A DNA stretch of 8,051 bases from NCBI GenBank assembly GCA_948467735.1, contig CAOKFN010000083.1, positions 1 through 8,051 on the forward strand. Reading direction: 5' to 3'. Shown here piece after piece: positions 6,446-8,051 of this stretch (its first letter is position 1; each line of letters opens with the position of its first letter). This stretch comes from an uncultured bacterium. GTDB lineage: Bacteria > Bacillota > Clostridia > Lachnospirales > Lachnospiraceae. The position numbers and the translations under genes are program-made. Under the pieces are notes generated by a model. The model made no database searches. It had not been told where the DNA came from and saw only the letters and a program-made list of their open reading frames with translations.

Positions 6446-7162
6446 CTATTCTACAAGTCCAAGCCCGCGCAGCCAGTCCGCTGCTGCGTCGCCGGGATCT
6501 GCCGCCTGCGAGCTTCCCAAAGAAAGCCCGTCCAAAACCTCCGCATCCGGCTCCATGCTTTTAATTGTGCTGATTGTATTGGAAAATCCGCTGCCGCCGC
6601 TGGTAACAAATGGAACGATTCGTTTCCCGGACAAATCGTAATCGTCCAGAAAACTGTAAATAATCATCGGCATATCTCCCCACCAGTTCGGATAGCCAAG
6701 ATACACCACCTCATAGCTGTCAAAATTCTCAATACTGCCGGAGATTGCAGGCCGTGCCCCATTCCTTTGTTCTTCCTGCGCAATATCCAAAAGCGCGTCA
6801 TAATCATCTGTATAAGGCTCTGCCGGTACAAGCCGGAACATGTCTGCGCCTGTCTGATTTTGAATTTCCAAAGCAGCCGATTCCGTATTTCCCGACCATG
6901 AGAAATACACAACCAGCTCAGTCGCCGCTGCATCTTCCGGCTCTGATTCTATCTCCACAGCCTCATCTGATGTATCTGACGGGGAAGTGTTTTCCTCTGT
7001 CTCTGTTTCCGGTTCGCTTTCTGTTTCTGCTGTCGGTTCTACCGTTGTACCCGGCTTCGGAACAGTAGATTCTTCCATATGGTTTCCCGTATTCCCGCAG
7101 GCTGCCAATGCAAACGCCAGCATACACGCCATCATAACTGCAAATATTTTTTTCTTCATCAT
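6446..7162 (-). CDS. Flavodoxin-like lipoprotein
   Basis: This 238-residue protein has a lipoprotein signal (MMKKKIFAVMMACMLAFALAAC, lipid-anchored Cys22), an acidic Thr/Glu/Pro linker of about 55 residues (25-80), and a flavodoxin domain from about 82 to the end. The domain shows phosphate loop SWSGNT (88-93) and GYPNWW (156-161), plus VPFVTSGGSGF. It would bind FMN and move electrons one or two at a time, but here on the outside of the membrane. It is clearly a paralogue of the C-terminal domain of the next gene. The ATG at 7162 overlaps the MerR stop (ATGA), with AGGAGG at 7174-7169, six bases upstream; a second ATG follows at 7159. Classic flavodoxins are cytosolic and lack signal peptides, so this is an exported family member. 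Confidence 0.92.
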   Translation of the reverse strand: MMKKKIFAVMMACMLAFALAACGNTGNHMEESTVPKPGTTVEPTAETESEPETETEENTSPSDTSDEAVEIESEPEDAAATELVVYFSWSGNTESAALEIQNQTGADMFRLVPAEPYTDDYDALLDIAQEEQRNGARPAISGSIENFDSYEVVYLGYPNWWGDMPMIIYSFLDDYDLSGKRIVPFVTSGGSGFSNTISTIKSMEPDAEVLDGLSLGSSQAADPGDAAADWLRGLGLVE

Positions 7163-7521
7163 TTAATTCCTCCTTTGTTCGATTCCCGAATCTTGTAGCG
7201 AAGATAATCCATTCGATCCAACCGCATTTCTCTGAAATGAATTTCATCAAGAGCAGCGCTGCGTCTTTTGTTCAGCATATCAAGCCTTTGCGCCTTGGTC
7301 CTTTCTCCTTCCAGCAGCAGCCGCATATAGCTTTCTATTTCGTCATTCAAAAAACCGATGTCATGCAGCGTCATAATCATACTCAGCCGTTCAATATCCT
7401 GATCGTCATACTGCCATGCGCCCATGACCTTTTTTACAGCGCCGCATAATCCCCAGCTCTCATATTCACGGAGAATATCAAGGGGAATATTGTAACGTGT
7501 GCTTGCTTCATCAATCGTCAT
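7159..7521 (-). CDS. MerR-family transcriptional regulator
   Basis: This 120-residue regulator has an N-terminal winged helix-turn-helix of the MerR type (MTIDEASTRYNIPLDILREY, then ESWGLCGAVK and WQYDDQDIERLSMIMTLHDIGF) and a coiled-coil dimerisation region rich in Arg and Glu from about residue 70 to the end. Its single cysteine, in WGLCG, lies in the DNA-binding half. There is no separate effector domain. It is the first gene of the flavodoxin operon and overlaps the next gene by 4 bp, so it likely controls this operon, perhaps in response to redox or metabolite signals (inferred). Start: ATG at 7521 with AAGGAG at 7534-7529, seven bases upstream. A GTG at 7539 would add six residues but would place the ribosome binding site inside the gene. 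Confidence 0.87.
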   Translation of the reverse strand: MTIDEASTRYNIPLDILREYESWGLCGAVKKVMGAWQYDDQDIERLSMIMTLHDIGFLNDEIESYMRLLLEGERTKAQRLDMLNKRRSAALDEIHFREMRLDRMDYLRYKIRESNKGGIK

Positions 7522-7548
7522 TCGTAAGCTCCTTTCCACAGATAATAA

Positions 7549-7583
7549 AAAATGCAGGTGTTCTCCTTGAACACCTACATTTT
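7549..7583 (-). terminator. Rho-independent terminator after the LysR-type gene
   Basis: An inverted repeat pairs 7549-7563 with 7569-7583 around a five-base loop (TCCTT on the + strand). On the minus-strand RNA the one imperfect pair (7555/7577) is a G-U wobble; on the + strand it would be a C-A mismatch. A run of six Ts on the minus strand (ATTTTTTATT) covers the 3' side of the stem. This orientation favours termination of the LysR-type transcript at 7626. It also sits only about 28 bp upstream of the MerR gene. Confidence 0.7.
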
Positions 7584-7589
7584 AATTTA

Positions 7590-7620
7590 ATTATTAAGAA
7601 ATGTCTAATACCTGTATCAA
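7590..7620 (-). promoter_or_regulatory. Candidate MerR-type promoter with long spacer
   Basis: On the minus strand TTGATA (7620-7615) and AATAAT (7595-7590) resemble -35 and -10 boxes with a 19-base spacer, the unusual spacing used by MerR-activated promoters. A short dyad ATAC-AG-GTAT (7617-7608) overlaps the -35 end, but no clear dyad is centred in the spacer. It lies between the LysR-type stop and the MerR start. The transcript would begin just before the hairpin at 7549-7583, so the hairpin could act as a leader attenuator. Weak evidence. Confidence 0.25.
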
Positions 7621-7625
7621 ATCTC

Positions 7626-8051
7626 TTATAATGCCGAAAAAGCATTTTTAAGCAGCCTCATAAATTGGGAAGTGGCTGCTCCAAGGGTCTGATTCTTTTT
7701 CCAGACTAAAACCGAACCTGTTTCTAATGTTGGAGTAAGCGGAATAAAACATAAGTCCTCATAAAAAGCAACACCAAGATCAAAACACAGCGCAACGCCA
7801 ACGCCGCGTTCCACCATAGACGCAGCATTTAGAATCAAATTATAGGTAGCTGCAATTTGAAGTCCCTCGTAATAATCCCCAAACCAGCTGGCCAGTTCAT
7901 TTTTTACCAGTTCCCGTTTTACCATAATTAGAGGCACACCGGTTAAATCCTTAGGATTGATAGATTCCTTCGCTGCCAGTTCAGAATCTTTTCTTGCCAA
8001 TATGCCCCATTTTTCTTTCTGCGGCATACGGATAAATTCATACTTCCCAAC
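7626..8051 (-). CDS. LysR-type transcriptional regulator, C-terminal part
   Basis: The frame is open to the window edge; an ATG at 8027 is internal. About 141 residues are present, corresponding to the C-terminal half of a LysR-type protein, the effector-binding domain. Recognisable features are WGILARKDSELA, the region PKDLTGVPLIMVKR, and the late-domain pattern LILNAASMVERGVGVALCFD, in which the GxGVA stretch is typical of LysR substrate-binding domains. The C-terminus reads VLVWKKNQTL and ends in MRLLKNAFSAL. The helix-turn-helix lies outside the window. It probably has its own target genes; a link to the adjacent MerR operon is not shown. A terminator follows. Confidence 0.88.
   Translation of the reverse strand, partial: VGKYEFIRMPQKEKWGILARKDSELAAKESINPKDLTGVPLIMVKRELVKNELASWFGDYYEGLQIAATYNLILNAASMVERGVGVALCFDLGVAFYEDLCFIPLTPTLETGSVLVWKKNQTLGAATSQFMRLLKNAFSAL

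Noticed and set aside
6146..6901. Plus-strand open frame of about 251 codons across the two flavodoxin genes
   Set aside because: It is antisense to two clear lipoprotein genes and has no recognisable domain.

Overview
The window looks like a chromosomal segment from a Gram-positive gut-type Clostridia, most likely Lachnospiraceae. This is inferred from strong AGGAGG-type ribosome binding sites, tight gene overlaps, lipoprotein signal peptides, and the style of the MerR, DUF4405 and carboxymuconolactone-decarboxylase-like proteins. No rRNA, tRNA, insertion sequence or CRISPR array was seen.

Layout. Positions 1-3451 (+ strand) hold four tightly packed ABC-transporter genes. First comes a 5'-truncated ATPase with its ABC-2 permease, then a second ATPase with a second, larger permease. 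A possible 41-codon ORF follows, joined by an ATGA overlap. Positions 3422-7521 (- strand) hold a convergent operon. In transcription order it encodes a MerR-family regulator, a flavodoxin-like lipoprotein, a lipoprotein fusing a SUMF1/formylglycine-enzyme-like domain to a second flavodoxin domain, the C-terminal remnant of an aldo/keto reductase, a carboxymuconolactone-decarboxylase-like protein, a DUF4405 membrane cytochrome-like protein, and the well-initiated but abortive start of another exported protein. Upstream, 7626-8051 (- strand) is the C-terminal part of a LysR-type regulator, followed by a hairpin terminator near 7549-7583.

How the genes may work together. The ABC genes look like two ATPase/permease sets in one operon, with an unknown export substrate (drug, peptide or lipid). 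The minus-strand operon is the more interesting part. It combines two flavodoxin domains that appear to sit outside the membrane on lipid anchors with a His-rich multi-pass protein of the DUF4405 family, a family linked to extracytosolic flavin electron transfer. I infer a membrane-to-surface redox module under MerR control.

Several scars suggest recent rearrangement: an aldo/keto reductase reduced to its last 57 codons, a 38-bp tandem duplication across the CMD/DUF4405 junction, a truncated secreted-protein gene at the operon's end, and an apparent compositional shift between the GC-rich ABC block and the more AT-rich DUF4405 gene.
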